NCBI GenBank assembly: GCA_049516155.1
Contig: JBEKTJ010000002.1
Location: 74,114-138,113, forward strand
DNA from: Bog-159 sp049516155
Lineage (GTDB): Bacteria > Acidobacteriota > Terriglobia > Bryobacterales > Bryobacteraceae
DNA: 64,000 bases
Direction: 5' to 3'
The notes under the pieces are model-generated. The model was not told the DNA's origin and did no database searches. It was given only the letters and a program-made list of their open reading frames with translations. This document shows, one piece after another, positions 35,930 through 44,726 of the stretch (its first letter is position 1; the number at the start of each line of letters is the position of its first letter). Position numbers and translations under genes: made by a program.

Positions 35930-38071
35930 ATGCCAGAACTCGTCCAATACGCCGTCCAAGACGACGTTGCCATCCTGACCATAAACAATCCGCCCGTAAA
36001 CGCCCTCAGCCCCGGCGTGCCCGAAGGCATCGATGCGGGTGTGGCACGTGCCGCCGCCGACACGGCCGCCAAAGCCGTCGTGCTCATCGGCGCGGGCAAC
36101 ACGTTCATCGCCGGGGCCGACATCAAGATCTTCGGCGCCATTCCCAACCGCGAAGTTTCGATCGACCGTTCGCATCGCGTCCACGCGCTGTTGCAGCGTA
36201 TCGAGGACTGTCCCAAGCCGGTAGTATGCGCCATCCACGGCACGGCGCTGGGCGGCGGGCTGGAGTTCGCCATGGCCTGCCACTACCGTGTGGCCGTGCC
36301 GGGCGCCAAGGTCGGTCAGCCCGAAGTGCTGCTGGGAATCATTCCCGGCGCGGGCGGCACGCAGCGTCTACCGCGCCTGTGCGGGGTGGCCACTGCCGTG
36401 GAGCTCTGCACGCTGGGCCAGCACATCGGCGCAAAGCGTGCGCTGGCCGAGGGCATCATAGACCAAATTGTCGATGGCGACCTGCTGGCGGGCGCAATTG
36501 CCTTCGCACTGGCCAAGGCTGCCGCTGGTGAAACGCGCAAGGTCAGTGAGCAGGAAAGCAAGATCGACGATTACGCAGCGGCCGCCGCCGCGATCGACGC
36601 GGCGCGCTCCAGCCTGAAGAAGACCGCGCGCGGCGCGCATGCGCCCTTCGCTGCGGTCGACGCTATCGCGGCCGGCGTCCAAGGGGGCTTCGACGCAGGC
36701 TCCGCGCGTGAAATCGAGATCTTCGCCGATTGCGTGCTCTCCGCCGAATCCCGCAACCTGATCCGCCTGTTCTTTGCCGAGCGCGAAGCTGCCAAGGTTC
36801 CGGGCGTGCCGAAAGACACGCCCACGCTGGAAATCCGGGCAGCGGCGGTGGTGGGCGCAGGCACCATGGGCGGCGGCATCGCCATGAATTACGCCAACGC
36901 CGGGATCCCCGTGCTGCTCAAGGAATCCGATCAGTCGGCTCTCGACCGAGGCCTCGGTACTATCCGCAAGAACTACGACATCTCCGCATCCAAAGGCAAG
37001 ATGACGCCCGAGCAGGTGGACCAGGTCATGTCGCTGATCCGCCCCACGCTCACCTACGACGGTTTCGATCAAGTCGATATCGTGGTCGAAGCCGTATTCG
37101 AAAACCTGGAATTGAAGAAGTCCGTCTTCGCGGATCTGGGCCGTGTCACCAAGCCCGATTGCGTGCTGGCGTCCAACACGTCCACGCTGGATATCGATCA
37201 ATTCGCGCAGTCGAGCGGGCGTCCAGCCAGCGTGATCGGCCACCATTTCTTCAGCCCCGCGAATGTCATGAAGCTGATGGAAATCGTGCGCGGGCGCGAT
37301 TCGAGCAACCAGACCATCGCCACCTCGCTGAAGCTCTCGAAGAAGCTGAACAAGGTGGGCGTGGTGGTGGGCAACTGTTTCGGTTTCGTCGCCAACCGCA
37401 TGCTGGCCTACTACATGCGCGAAGGTTACCTGCTGCTGGAAGAGGGCGCCAGCGTCCCCCAAATCGATCAAGTCATGACTGGCTTCGGCATGCCCGTGGG
37501 ACCGTTCGGCATGCAGGATATCGCGGGCATCGACGTGGGCGCGCGCATCCGCCAGTATTTGCGCTTGATCGGCGCCAGCCGCGCCGAAGGGCCGGAATCG
37601 CCCGTGCCCGACTGGCTCTACGAAATGGGCCGCTACGGCCAGAAGACGGGCGCGGGATGGTATCGATATGAAGCCGGCAGCCGCACGCCAATTCCCGATC
37701 CGCTGATTGAAGAGCTGGCGGAGAAGGCGGCGCACGAGCGGGATATCACGCGGCAGCCGGTCGCCGACGATGAGATTCTCTCGCGCATCATGGTGGCCTT
37801 GGCGAATGAAGGCGCCAACGTGCTCGATGAGCACATCGCCATCCGGCCCGGCGATATCGATGTGATTTATGCATATGGATTCGGCTACCCGCGCCATCGC
37901 GGCGGACCTATGGCTTATGCCGATTCGCTCGGCTTGGCGCACGTGCTGGCGAAAGTGAACGAATATCGCGCGCGGTTGGGCGACCACTGGAAGCCCGCGC
38001 CGTTGTTGGAGCGGCTGGCCGCGGCGGGGAAGGGCTTCTACGACGCAGTGACGGTGGCTTCGGCCGGATAA
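35930..38071 (+). CDS. Bifunctional enoyl-CoA hydratase / 3-hydroxyacyl-CoA dehydrogenase (FadB/FadJ type)
   Basis: A 713-residue beta-oxidation enzyme. The N-terminal crotonase domain shows ILTINNPPVNALSPGV, IGAGNTFIAGADIKIF (oxyanion loop) and HGTALGGGLEFAMACHYRVA with IIPGAGGTQRLPRL. The NAD-binding domain begins AAVVGAGTMGGGIAMNYANA (GxGxxG near 308), with IVVEAVFENLELKK, ASNTSTLDI and VIGHHFFSPANVMKLMEIVR carrying the catalytic His. Two 3-hydroxyacyl-CoA dehydrogenase C-terminal repeats end the protein (GPFGMQDIAGIDVG; YGFGYPRHRGGPMAYAD). ATG 35930 (MPELVQYAVQ) matches the family start; ATG 35912 is possible. It is not next to the acyl-CoA dehydrogenase operon at 10.9-13.2 kb. Confidence 0.92.
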   Translation: MPELVQYAVQDDVAILTINNPPVNALSPGVPEGIDAGVARAAADTAAKAVVLIGAGNTFIAGADIKIFGAIPNREVSIDRSHRVHALLQRIEDCPKPVVCAIHGTALGGGLEFAMACHYRVAVPGAKVGQPEVLLGIIPGAGGTQRLPRLCGVATAVELCTLGQHIGAKRALAEGIIDQIVDGDLLAGAIAFALAKAAAGETRKVSEQESKIDDYAAAAAAIDAARSSLKKTARGAHAPFAAVDAIAAGVQGGFDAGSAREIEIFADCVLSAESRNLIRLFFAEREAAKVPGVPKDTPTLEIRAAAVVGAGTMGGGIAMNYANAGIPVLLKESDQSALDRGLGTIRKNYDISASKGKMTPEQVDQVMSLIRPTLTYDGFDQVDIVVEAVFENLELKKSVFADLGRVTKPDCVLASNTSTLDIDQFAQSSGRPASVIGHHFFSPANVMKLMEIVRGRDSSNQTIATSLKLSKKLNKVGVVVGNCFGFVANRMLAYYMREGYLLLEEGASVPQIDQVMTGFGMPVGPFGMQDIAGIDVGARIRQYLRLIGASRAEGPESPVPDWLYEMGRYGQKTGAGWYRYEAGSRTPIPDPLIEELAEKAAHERDITRQPVADDEILSRIMVALANEGANVLDEHIAIRPGDIDVIYAYGFGYPRHRGGPMAYADSLGLAHVLAKVNEYRARLGDHWKPAPLLERLAAAGKGFYDAVTVASAG

Positions 38072-38092
38072 GTTAAGAAGAGGAGTACATTG

Positions 38093-39583
38093 ATGAAACG
38101 AATCGTAAACGCTTACGCAGCTCTGCGTCTAGCGCTGTGCGCAGCGGCCGTGATCGCCCTACCCGCGCAGACGCTCACCACCCTGCACAACTTCGACGGC
38201 ACCGACGGCTATGAGCCCTCTGCGCCTCTGGTCCAGGCCACCAACGGCGATTTCTACGGGACCACCAACGCCGGCGGGGCCTACGTGCAGGGCGGCACGG
38301 TCTTCAAAATCACCCCGAGCGGAACGCTGACGACGCTGTACAGCTTCTGCTCCCAAGGCGGCTTTCCGTCTTGCACGGACGGTTATTACCCCGAGGACGC
38401 CGGACTTGTCCAGGCGCCGAATGGGGAGCTCTACGGGACAACCGAGGGCGGTGGGGTTGTGCCGCCGGACACGATCCCCGGCGGAACGGTCTTCAAGATC
38501 GCCCCAGATGGACCGCTGACGACGCTATACACCTTCGGGTCCCAACAGGGCGTGGCTGGCGCGTTGCCCTTTTCGGGGCTGGTCCAGGCCGCAAATGGGG
38601 ACCTGTATGGGACCACAGTGGAAGGCTCGGCGGGCGGCGGCGCCGGCACGATTTTCAAAATCACTACGAGTGGCGCGATGACGACGCTGTATACTTTCTG
38701 CGCGCAAGTCAATTGCGCGGACGGCGACGACCCATATGCGCCGCTGGTCCAGGCCACCAACGGGTACCTCTATGGGACAACCACCATCGGCGGGGCTTAC
38801 GGGAACGGGACGGTCTTCAAAATCACCCCGAGCGGAACGCTGACGACGCTCTACAACTTCTGCGCCCAGAGCGGATGTCCGGACGGCGGCGACTCCTTAA
38901 CAGGGCTGGTGCAGGCCACCAACGGGGACCTCTACGGGACAACATATTTGGACGGGGCCAACGGCGGCGGGACGGTTTTCAAAATCACTCCGGCTGGCAC
39001 GCTGACGACGCTACACAGCTTCTGCGCGCAAGCCAATTGTGCCGACGGCTTCTACCCCGATTCGGCTCTAGTCCAGGCCACCGACGGGAACCTTTACGGA
39101 ACCACATCCAGCGGCGGGACACCCTGCTGCGGGTTGGGCAACCGCTATTCTGGGACGGTCTTCAGAATCACTCCGGGTGGCACGCTGACGACGCTCTACA
39201 ACTTCTGCGCCCAGAGCGGGTGCACGGACGGTTCAGGCCCCACGGCGGGGCTGGTCCAGGCCACCAATGGAGAGTTCTATGGGACGACGGCGGCCGGCGG
39301 GGCTAACGGCTATGGCACGATCTTCAGCCTGTCTGTGGGACTAGGCCCGTTTGTGGAAACACAGACCGCCTCCGGCGAGGTGGGAGCGGCCGTCAAGATT
39401 CTGGGAAGCGACCTGACCGGCGCGACCAGCGTCACCTTTAACGGCACGCCAGCAACGTTCACTGTGGTATCGAGATACTTAGTCACGACCACCGTGCCCG
39501 CAGGTGCGACCACTGGAAAGGTCCAGGTGGCAACACCCAGGGGCACGCTTTCCAGTAACGTTCCCTTCCGCGTGCTGCCGTAA
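38093..39583 (+). CDS. GloVer-type tandem-repeat secreted protein with IPT-like end
   Basis: A 496-residue exported protein: AGGAG before ATG 38093, a signal peptide ending ALPAQ, then about eight repeats of some 50 residues with the core LVQATNGDLYGTT-GG-GTVFKITPSGTLTTLYSFC. These repeats are the GloVer type abundant in Acidobacteria and probably fold as a beta-propeller. The last 75 residues (GAAVKILGSDLTGATSVTFN, TTTVPAGATTGKVQVATPRG) are an IPT/TIG immunoglobulin-like domain. A surface or secreted role is inferred. It differs from the array at 59-64 kb in repeat text and in carrying the IPT domain. Confidence 0.85.
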   Translation: MKRIVNAYAALRLALCAAAVIALPAQTLTTLHNFDGTDGYEPSAPLVQATNGDFYGTTNAGGAYVQGGTVFKITPSGTLTTLYSFCSQGGFPSCTDGYYPEDAGLVQAPNGELYGTTEGGGVVPPDTIPGGTVFKIAPDGPLTTLYTFGSQQGVAGALPFSGLVQAANGDLYGTTVEGSAGGGAGTIFKITTSGAMTTLYTFCAQVNCADGDDPYAPLVQATNGYLYGTTTIGGAYGNGTVFKITPSGTLTTLYNFCAQSGCPDGGDSLTGLVQATNGDLYGTTYLDGANGGGTVFKITPAGTLTTLHSFCAQANCADGFYPDSALVQATDGNLYGTTSSGGTPCCGLGNRYSGTVFRITPGGTLTTLYNFCAQSGCTDGSGPTAGLVQATNGEFYGTTAAGGANGYGTIFSLSVGLGPFVETQTASGEVGAAVKILGSDLTGATSVTFNGTPATFTVVSRYLVTTTVPAGATTGKVQVATPRGTLSSNVPFRVLP

Positions 39584-39740
39584 AGTTTTGCGCTGCCGGC
39601 GGAAGGATCCCCGTCGGCTGGCTGCTTTCCTTGTGGCGCCGCGGAAGCGTTCGGTTTTGCAACATGCCGGCCGGCGCAGAGCAAATCGTGTGAACGGGCC
39701 GCATTTCGCCAAGCCTGCTCACGCTATACTGGCAACAACG

Positions 39741-39938
39741 ATGACAATCGACGAACGCCTGGAAGCCCTCGCGCAAACCGTGGAACTCATCGCCCACATG
39801 CAACAGGCCGAAGAGAAGCGCGCGGCGGAACGCGACGCCAAATATAACGAGCGGTTCAGCCGCATCCTCGACGTCGTCGAGACACTGGCCGCCACAGCCC
39901 AGAACCACGAGCCTCGCATCGAACGTCTTGAGAGCTAG
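39741..39938 (+). CDS. Small coiled-coil protein, hypothetical
   Basis: A 65-residue protein starting MTIDERLEALAQTVELIAHM, highly charged and helical (QQAEEKRAAERDAKYNERFS, ILDVVETLAATAQNHEPRIE). It looks like a short trimeric or dimeric coiled coil. Similar tiny proteins are common in Acidobacteria and cyanobacteria and have no known role. It ends 28 bases before the Cas6-like gene on the same strand. The binding site before the ATG is weak. Confidence 0.55.
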   Translation: MTIDERLEALAQTVELIAHMQQAEEKRAAERDAKYNERFSRILDVVETLAATAQNHEPRIERLES

Positions 39939-39966
39939 ACTGTCGCGCATTTGCTAAAGTGACACC

Positions 39967-40779
39967 GTGACCTTCGAATTGATTCGGCTGCGCCTCAACT
40001 TTCGCGCGGCCGGATCGCTGTATTTTCCACCAGGCAAAGCCGGCAATACGCTGCGCGGCGGGTTTGGCATGATCCTGCGCGAAACCGCCGCGACGGAATA
40101 CGCGGGCATCTTCGCGCCAAAGGCGAGTGCCGGACCCAGCGGCCTCGCCGATCCGCCGCGTCCCTTCGTAATCCGCGCCGCGCAGCTTGATGGTCGCACC
40201 ATCGCGCCGGGGGCGGCATTTCACTTCGACGTGCACCTGTACGACTCGACTGCCGATCGGCGTCCCCTGTTCGTCGCAGCGTTCGCACGTCTCGCCCAGA
40301 AAGGCCTGGGGCCCGGACGCACCAGCGCGGAACTGACTTCCGTCGATCAAGAGAATATCGCGATCAACCTGGACGGCCCGCCCGAGCACGCCGCCCATAT
40401 CCGAGTGCAATTCGTAACACCGACCGAATTAAAGGGAGCGGACCGCCCCGAATTCCCCATACTCTTCGCCCGCCTGCGCGACCGCATCAGCACGTTGCGC
40501 GCGCTGTACGGACCCGGCCCCCTCGATATCGATTTCCGCGCCATGGGCGAGCGCGCCGCCGCCGTGCGCCTCGCGCGTTGCGAACTCACCTGGCACGACA
40601 TTGAGCGCCGCTCCAGCCGCACCGGCCAAGTCCACCCGCTGAGTGGATTTACGGGAGAAGCCGAGTATGATGGCGATTTGGGCGAATTCCTGCCCTACCT
40701 CCGCGCCGGCCAGTGGACCGGCGTGGGCCGCCAGACCGTCTGGGGAAAAGGAGAAATATGTTTCCAGCCCTGCTCTTAG
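39967..40779 (+). CDS. Cas6-like RAMP protein (CRISPR RNA processing family), solitary
   Basis: A 270-residue protein with a GTG start. The N-terminus (IRLRLNFRAAGSLYFPPGKA, GNTLRGGFGMILRE) and especially the end match the Cas6 RAMP family: LSGFTGEAEYDGDLGEFLPY, LRAGQWTGVGRQTVWGKG, the last being the glycine-rich loop (about 252-262) typical of Cas6. Cas6 cuts CRISPR repeat RNA, using a His in many members; no His stands in the usual N-terminal region here, so catalysis is uncertain. No CRISPR array or other cas gene is in the window. Its 3' end overlaps the M48 protease gene by 22 bases. Confidence 0.72.
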   Translation: MTFELIRLRLNFRAAGSLYFPPGKAGNTLRGGFGMILRETAATEYAGIFAPKASAGPSGLADPPRPFVIRAAQLDGRTIAPGAAFHFDVHLYDSTADRRPLFVAAFARLAQKGLGPGRTSAELTSVDQENIAINLDGPPEHAAHIRVQFVTPTELKGADRPEFPILFARLRDRISTLRALYGPGPLDIDFRAMGERAAAVRLARCELTWHDIERRSSRTGQVHPLSGFTGEAEYDGDLGEFLPYLRAGQWTGVGRQTVWGKGEICFQPCS

Positions 40780-41975
40780 CCGCCAAAACCTACACGCTCC
40801 CACCGGACAAACTCGCCAAAGCCATCGAATACGCGGCCGCCCGCAACCGCTTGCACTTCGCCGCCACCGCCTACGGCATCCTCGTTCTGATCGCCGTGCT
40901 GGCCTGGCGCGTCGCCCCGCGTCTGCGCAACTTCGCGGAATCCGCTACGCGCCGCCGCATCCTGCAAGCCTACATTTTCGCCCCGCTGCTGCTGCTGGCG
41001 ATCGACGCTCTGGAGTTGCCCATCTCCCTCTACGGCCACCACCTCTCGCTCAAGTTCGAGCAATCCATCCAAGACTGGCCGTCGTGGTTCTGGGACTGGA
41101 CCAAGGGCGAACTCCTCACCTTCGCCCTGGCCGGCATCGCCATCTGGGTGCTCTATGGCGCGATGCGCCGCAGCCCGCGCCGCTGGTGGTTCTACTTCTG
41201 GCTGGCGGCCGTGCCTATGGTCGTGTTCCTGATGTTCATCGAGCCGGTCGTGGTTGAGCCGCTCTTCTTCAAGTTCCAGCCGCTGGCAGCGACGCAACCC
41301 GCGCTAGTGGCTGCCATCGAGAAGGTGGTGGCGCGCGGAGGCCTGGAGATTCCCCCCGATCGCATGTTCGAAATGCTGGCCAGCGAGAAGTTGAAATCGC
41401 TGAACGCCTACGTCACCGGCATCGGCGCATCCAAGCGCGTGGTGGTCTGGGACAACACCATCCAAAAGATGGATACCGGACAGACCCTCTTCGTTTTCGG
41501 CCACGAAATGGGGCACTATGTTTTGGGGCACGTGTGGATCGGCATGGGTGCGGCCCTGCTGGGCATTCTGATCTTCCTGTTCCTGGCGTATCACGCGATG
41601 CGCTGGGCGCTGGCGCGCTTCGGCGCCCGTTGGGCGATCCGCGATGTCAGCGACTGGGCTTCCCTGCCTGTGCTGCTGCTCGCGCTGGCGGTCTTCGGCT
41701 TCCTGTCCGAACCGGTGTCCGGTTCCTTCAGCCGCGTGCTGGAGCACAATGCCGATATCTATGGGCTGGAGGTGATCCACGGCATCGTGCCCAATTCATC
41801 GGAAGAGGCCGCCAACGCCTTCCAAATTCTCGGCGAAGTATCGCTCGACGATCCCAACCCCAGTCCGTTCATTGAGTTCTGGCTCTACGATCACCCGTCC
41901 ATCAGCGAGCGGGTCCGCTTCGCGTCCGACTACGATCCATGGGAGAAGGGACAGCCACCGAAATACGTCCACTGA
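40758..41975 (+). CDS. M48-family membrane metallopeptidase (Ste24/CAAX type)
   Basis: A 405-residue integral membrane protease. AAAAGGAG precedes ATG 40758, inside the end of the Cas6-like gene. Several membrane helices (AATAYGILVLIAVLAWRVAP, AYIFAPLLLLAIDALELPI, LLTFALAGIAIWVLYGAM, WLAAVPMVVFLMFIEPVVVE) precede the zinc site HEMGH (249-253) in FVFGHEMGHYVLGH, and the third ligand is in VLEHNADIYGLEV (Glu about 329). The YDHPSISERVRFA end is standard for Ste24-type enzymes. A role in membrane protein quality control is likely. Confidence 0.92.
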   Translation: MFPALLLAAKTYTLPPDKLAKAIEYAAARNRLHFAATAYGILVLIAVLAWRVAPRLRNFAESATRRRILQAYIFAPLLLLAIDALELPISLYGHHLSLKFEQSIQDWPSWFWDWTKGELLTFALAGIAIWVLYGAMRRSPRRWWFYFWLAAVPMVVFLMFIEPVVVEPLFFKFQPLAATQPALVAAIEKVVARGGLEIPPDRMFEMLASEKLKSLNAYVTGIGASKRVVVWDNTIQKMDTGQTLFVFGHEMGHYVLGHVWIGMGAALLGILIFLFLAYHAMRWALARFGARWAIRDVSDWASLPVLLLALAVFGFLSEPVSGSFSRVLEHNADIYGLEVIHGIVPNSSEEAANAFQILGEVSLDDPNPSPFIEFWLYDHPSISERVRFASDYDPWEKGQPPKYVH

Positions 41976-42018
41976 TGCGATTCCTTTTCGCCCCTCGCGG
42001 TAATACTGTTAGACAAGC

Positions 42019-42555
42019 ATGGATCTGGTCAAAGCAGCCCGAAAAGGCCGGGAAGCCGCATTTCTGCAACTGTTCGACGAACATCATTTGCCCCTGTTCC
42101 GCTTCGCATACAGGCTGACCGGTTCGGTGGCGGATGCCGAAGACATCGTGCAGGACTGCTTCTTGCAGATGCTGCGTCCGGAATGCTCATACGATCCGCG
42201 CCGCGCCTCGGTTCGCACCTACCTTTTCGGCGTGGTTAGAAACCAGGCTCTGAAGCGGCTGGGGAAGAACGCTTTGGCAGGTGAATATGGCCGGCACGCG
42301 GGGAACCATCGATCGCCCGAAGACGAAGCCTTGCGCACGGAGCTCGAAGGCTTGGTCGCGCGCGCCGTGATGCAGTTGCCGGAGCCGCAGAGGGACGTGC
42401 TCATCCTCGCGCATTACGAGCAGATGCCGTTGGCGGAGATCGGGCGCGTGATGCTTCTCGATCCGGGCGCGGTAAAGTCCCGCCTGCAGCGCGCCCGCGC
42501 CAGTTTGAAAGAGACGCTCGCCGCTTACGCGCCGGGCCTGGAGCGAAGACCATGA
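42019..42555 (+). CDS. ECF-type RNA polymerase sigma factor
   Basis: A 178-residue factor with region 2 (FDEHHLPLFRFAYRLTGSVA, DAEDIVQDCFLQMLRP, SVRTYLFGVVRNQALKRLGK) and region 4 (VMQLPEPQRDVLILAHYEQM, PLAEIGRVMLLDPGAVKSRL). The next gene starts within its stop (ATGA) and encodes a single-pass membrane protein, the usual anti-sigma partner position. Its regulon is unknown, but the envelope genes downstream to 48.9 kb are candidate targets. Confidence 0.9.
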   Translation: MDLVKAARKGREAAFLQLFDEHHLPLFRFAYRLTGSVADAEDIVQDCFLQMLRPECSYDPRRASVRTYLFGVVRNQALKRLGKNALAGEYGRHAGNHRSPEDEALRTELEGLVARAVMQLPEPQRDVLILAHYEQMPLAEIGRVMLLDPGAVKSRLQRARASLKETLAAYAPGLERRP

Positions 42556-43337
42556 ACGATTCCGAACTCGATGAATTACTGGATGCCTGGACCGCACCGC
42601 CTGTCCCAGCTTCCCTGCGGAAGAACGTGCAGGCTGGGTTTGCCGCGAGCCAAACCTCTTGGACAGTGGCGCGCGTACCTCGCGCCAGAAAGCGTATGAT
42701 TGCGGCAGCCATCCTTGTCTTGGCGGCATTCGCGTTGGTCGTCGCCCAGGCGTTCCCACAAAAGGCTGCCCCACCCCTCCGCATTCCCTACACCGTGGAT
42801 TCCGAATTCCTCAGCTATGCGAACGACGGATCGGCCGTGGTGGAAATGTACAGTACGTCTTACGAACGCGACGGAGCGGAGATTCTCAAGTCGCGGTCCA
42901 TCCCGCGGCATCCCTTGGGAACTGTGATCGGACGAGCTCTGGACGCGGCTCTGCCCCTTTGGTCCCGGCTTACCGCGCGCTTCACCGTCGCCCCCGAGGT
43001 TCTGGAAAGGGTCAGACGGTCTGCCCATCAGGCCGTTGGAGCCATTACAGGCTGCGATGCCTCCTGCTTAGTCTTGGAGCATTACGGTTTCGCGAGAGCC
43101 GCCGTTGGCCTGAACACCGCCTGTATAGATGGAACGATAGTTGGCCACCAGACGATACTGAACCATCCGACCACCGCCATCCAACCCCGCATGGGAGGGA
43201 GCGTGAGGATGACCTGGTGGATGGCGCCGGATTTAGGTTGCTTCGCCCTAAGAATTACGACCGAAAAGAAACGGCCAGACGGCACGTTTCGCTTGGTGCA
43301 GGAAAAACGGGCACTCAGGGTGAACTTGACCCCGTGA
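42552..43337 (+). CDS. Single-pass membrane protein, probable anti-sigma partner
   Basis: A 261-residue protein overlapping the ECF gene by four bases. A short cytosolic N-terminus (DSELDELLDAWTAPPVPASL) precedes one membrane helix near residues 48-66 (MIAAAILVLAAFALVVAQAF). The remaining 195 residues should be periplasmic, with Cys residues at ITGCDASCLVL, NTACIDG and DLGCFALR that could form disulfides. The N-terminus is too short to recognise a zinc-binding anti-sigma domain, so the anti-sigma role is inferred from coupling and topology. Confidence 0.65.
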   Translation: MNDSELDELLDAWTAPPVPASLRKNVQAGFAASQTSWTVARVPRARKRMIAAAILVLAAFALVVAQAFPQKAAPPLRIPYTVDSEFLSYANDGSAVVEMYSTSYERDGAEILKSRSIPRHPLGTVIGRALDAALPLWSRLTARFTVAPEVLERVRRSAHQAVGAITGCDASCLVLEHYGFARAAVGLNTACIDGTIVGHQTILNHPTTAIQPRMGGSVRMTWWMAPDLGCFALRITTEKKRPDGTFRLVQEKRALRVNLTP

Positions 43338-43497
43338 GACAGCCCCGCGAGGCTTGGCTGGCCGCAAGAGCTAAGCGCCCGCCGCGTCCGCTATCGGCTA
43401 TACTGGTCCATGGAACTCCAACGCAACCAACAGCTTCCGCCGCATTGAACTTTCCCCGCGGCTGCGTCGTAGTTCTAGAAGACAGCCCAATTCCAAT

Positions 43498-43917
43498 ATG
43501 ACCGCTCAAATCGCAAGTATCCAAGCCGATCAGATCAAAGCGCTCCTGGCCGAAAAAGGCTACGAGGTAACCGAGCCCACCCCGGGTGTCCTGCGCGTAC
43601 AGGAACTCCAGAGCGGAGTGGCCGTCCAGGCCGTGCTCGAAGGCGACGTCCTGTACCTGTCGCTCACCTGCACGCTGGCGCCGGAATCCGCCATCACCCC
43701 GCCGATGATGCGCAGCATGCTCGACGCGCATAACGGCATCTCCACTTCGTACTTCCAGCTCTACGATGCCGGCCAGGGCCAGACCGCCATCACCTTGAAC
43801 AATTTCTGCAAACTCGAAGACCTGGGTCCCGAAGACCAGGACGACATCCTCTCCTGCGTGCATTTCCTGCTCGTCGACGTCATGGTGGCGCGCCGGATTC
43901 TGAGTGGTTTGGTGTAG
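43498..43917 (+). CDS. YbjN-like small protein of the PspA block
   Basis: A 139-residue soluble protein: ADQIKALLAEKGYEVTEPTP, LSLTCTLAPESAITPPMMRS, ISTSYFQLYDAGQGQTAITL and a helical end. The alternation of an N-terminal helix, antiparallel strands and a C-terminal helix matches the YbjN/type III chaperone-like fold; the family assignment is by pattern only. It lies 29 bases before pspA on the same strand, so it probably belongs to that operon. The 160 bases upstream hold no gene and may contain its promoter. Confidence 0.6.
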   Translation: MTAQIASIQADQIKALLAEKGYEVTEPTPGVLRVQELQSGVAVQAVLEGDVLYLSLTCTLAPESAITPPMMRSMLDAHNGISTSYFQLYDAGQGQTAITLNNFCKLEDLGPEDQDDILSCVHFLLVDVMVARRILSGLV

Positions 43918-43946
43918 CTTGGTTTAACGGGAGAACAAATCTAACA

Positions 43947-44717
43947 ATGCCATTTTTATCGGATATTTTCAATCGCGCTGGCCGCGTCGCCCGCGGTCAG
44001 GCTAATGAAGGCATGAGCGCCGTCGAGGATGCCACCTTCGACGCCACCGTACGGCAGACCGTGGCGGATATGCGCAACGAGCTGAACAAAGCCGTGCAGG
44101 CGTCCGCCGTGGCCATGAGCAACTACAACCGCCTGGACGCCGAATATCAAAAATACGTCCGCCAGTCGCAGGAGTGGAAAGATCGCGCGGGCTTGGCGCT
44201 CGATGCCAACAAGGAGGATCTGGCCCGGCAGGCTCTGGCAAAGAAGGGCGAGTGCGACAAGCAGGTCGCCTCCATGCAGGTGTCCGTGGATCAGGCGCAA
44301 AAGGCCAGCGACACGCTCAAGCAGCAGGTGGGCGAGCTGAAGCGTAAGATCGACGAGGCCGAGCGCACCGCCACCACGCTGGTGGCTCGCAAGAACGCCG
44401 CGCAGGCGCAGCGCAAAGTGGCCGAGGCTTTGGCTGGAGTGGGCAACGCCGACAACGCCTTCGCGGCGCTCAACCGCTTCGAAGAGACCGTGTCGAAGGA
44501 AGAGGCTACCGCGCAGGCTTTCAATCAGCTCGCCTCGACGGGAAAAGACGACGATCTCGAAAAGCAATTCGCCGCCTTGGGTCACGGCACGGACGACGAA
44601 CTGGCGGCCTTGAAGCGCGAGCGCCAGCAACTGAAGGCGCCGAGCATTCCCTTGTCTATAGCTGCACCCCCGGAAAGGGTTGGCGGACAGTCTTCCGGGC
44701 AGGCCGGCGGCCAGTAG
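43947..44717 (+). CDS. PspA/IM30-family envelope stress protein
   Basis: A 256-residue protein, almost wholly alpha-helical and Ala/Glu/Lys/Gln-rich. It has the PspA layout: an N-terminal part that contacts membranes (FLSDIFNRAGRVARGQANEG), long coiled-coil hairpin helices (VDQAQKASDTLKQQVGELKR, KIDEAERTATTLVARKNAAQ), and the late helix NAFAALNRFEETVSKEEATA. PspA proteins polymerise on damaged inner membranes and preserve the proton gradient. The Pro/Gly/Gln-rich tail (about 30 residues) is extra. It sits between a YbjN-like gene and a DUF4178 gene, a typical PspA neighbourhood outside Proteobacteria. Confidence 0.85.
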   Translation: MPFLSDIFNRAGRVARGQANEGMSAVEDATFDATVRQTVADMRNELNKAVQASAVAMSNYNRLDAEYQKYVRQSQEWKDRAGLALDANKEDLARQALAKKGECDKQVASMQVSVDQAQKASDTLKQQVGELKRKIDEAERTATTLVARKNAAQAQRKVAEALAGVGNADNAFAALNRFEETVSKEEATAQAFNQLASTGKDDDLEKQFAALGHGTDDELAALKRERQQLKAPSIPLSIAAPPERVGGQSSGQAGGQ

Positions 44718-44726
44718 CCGCGAACT

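Noticed and set aside
35240..38071. 943-codon ORF as one fusion protein
   Set aside because: The first 230 codons are a wrong-frame reading of a decayed gene; the FadJ family begins at MPELVQY (35930).
39500..42100. CRISPR array near the Cas6-like gene
   Set aside because: I looked for regularly spaced direct repeats of 24-40 bp on both sides and found none; the sequence is coding throughout.
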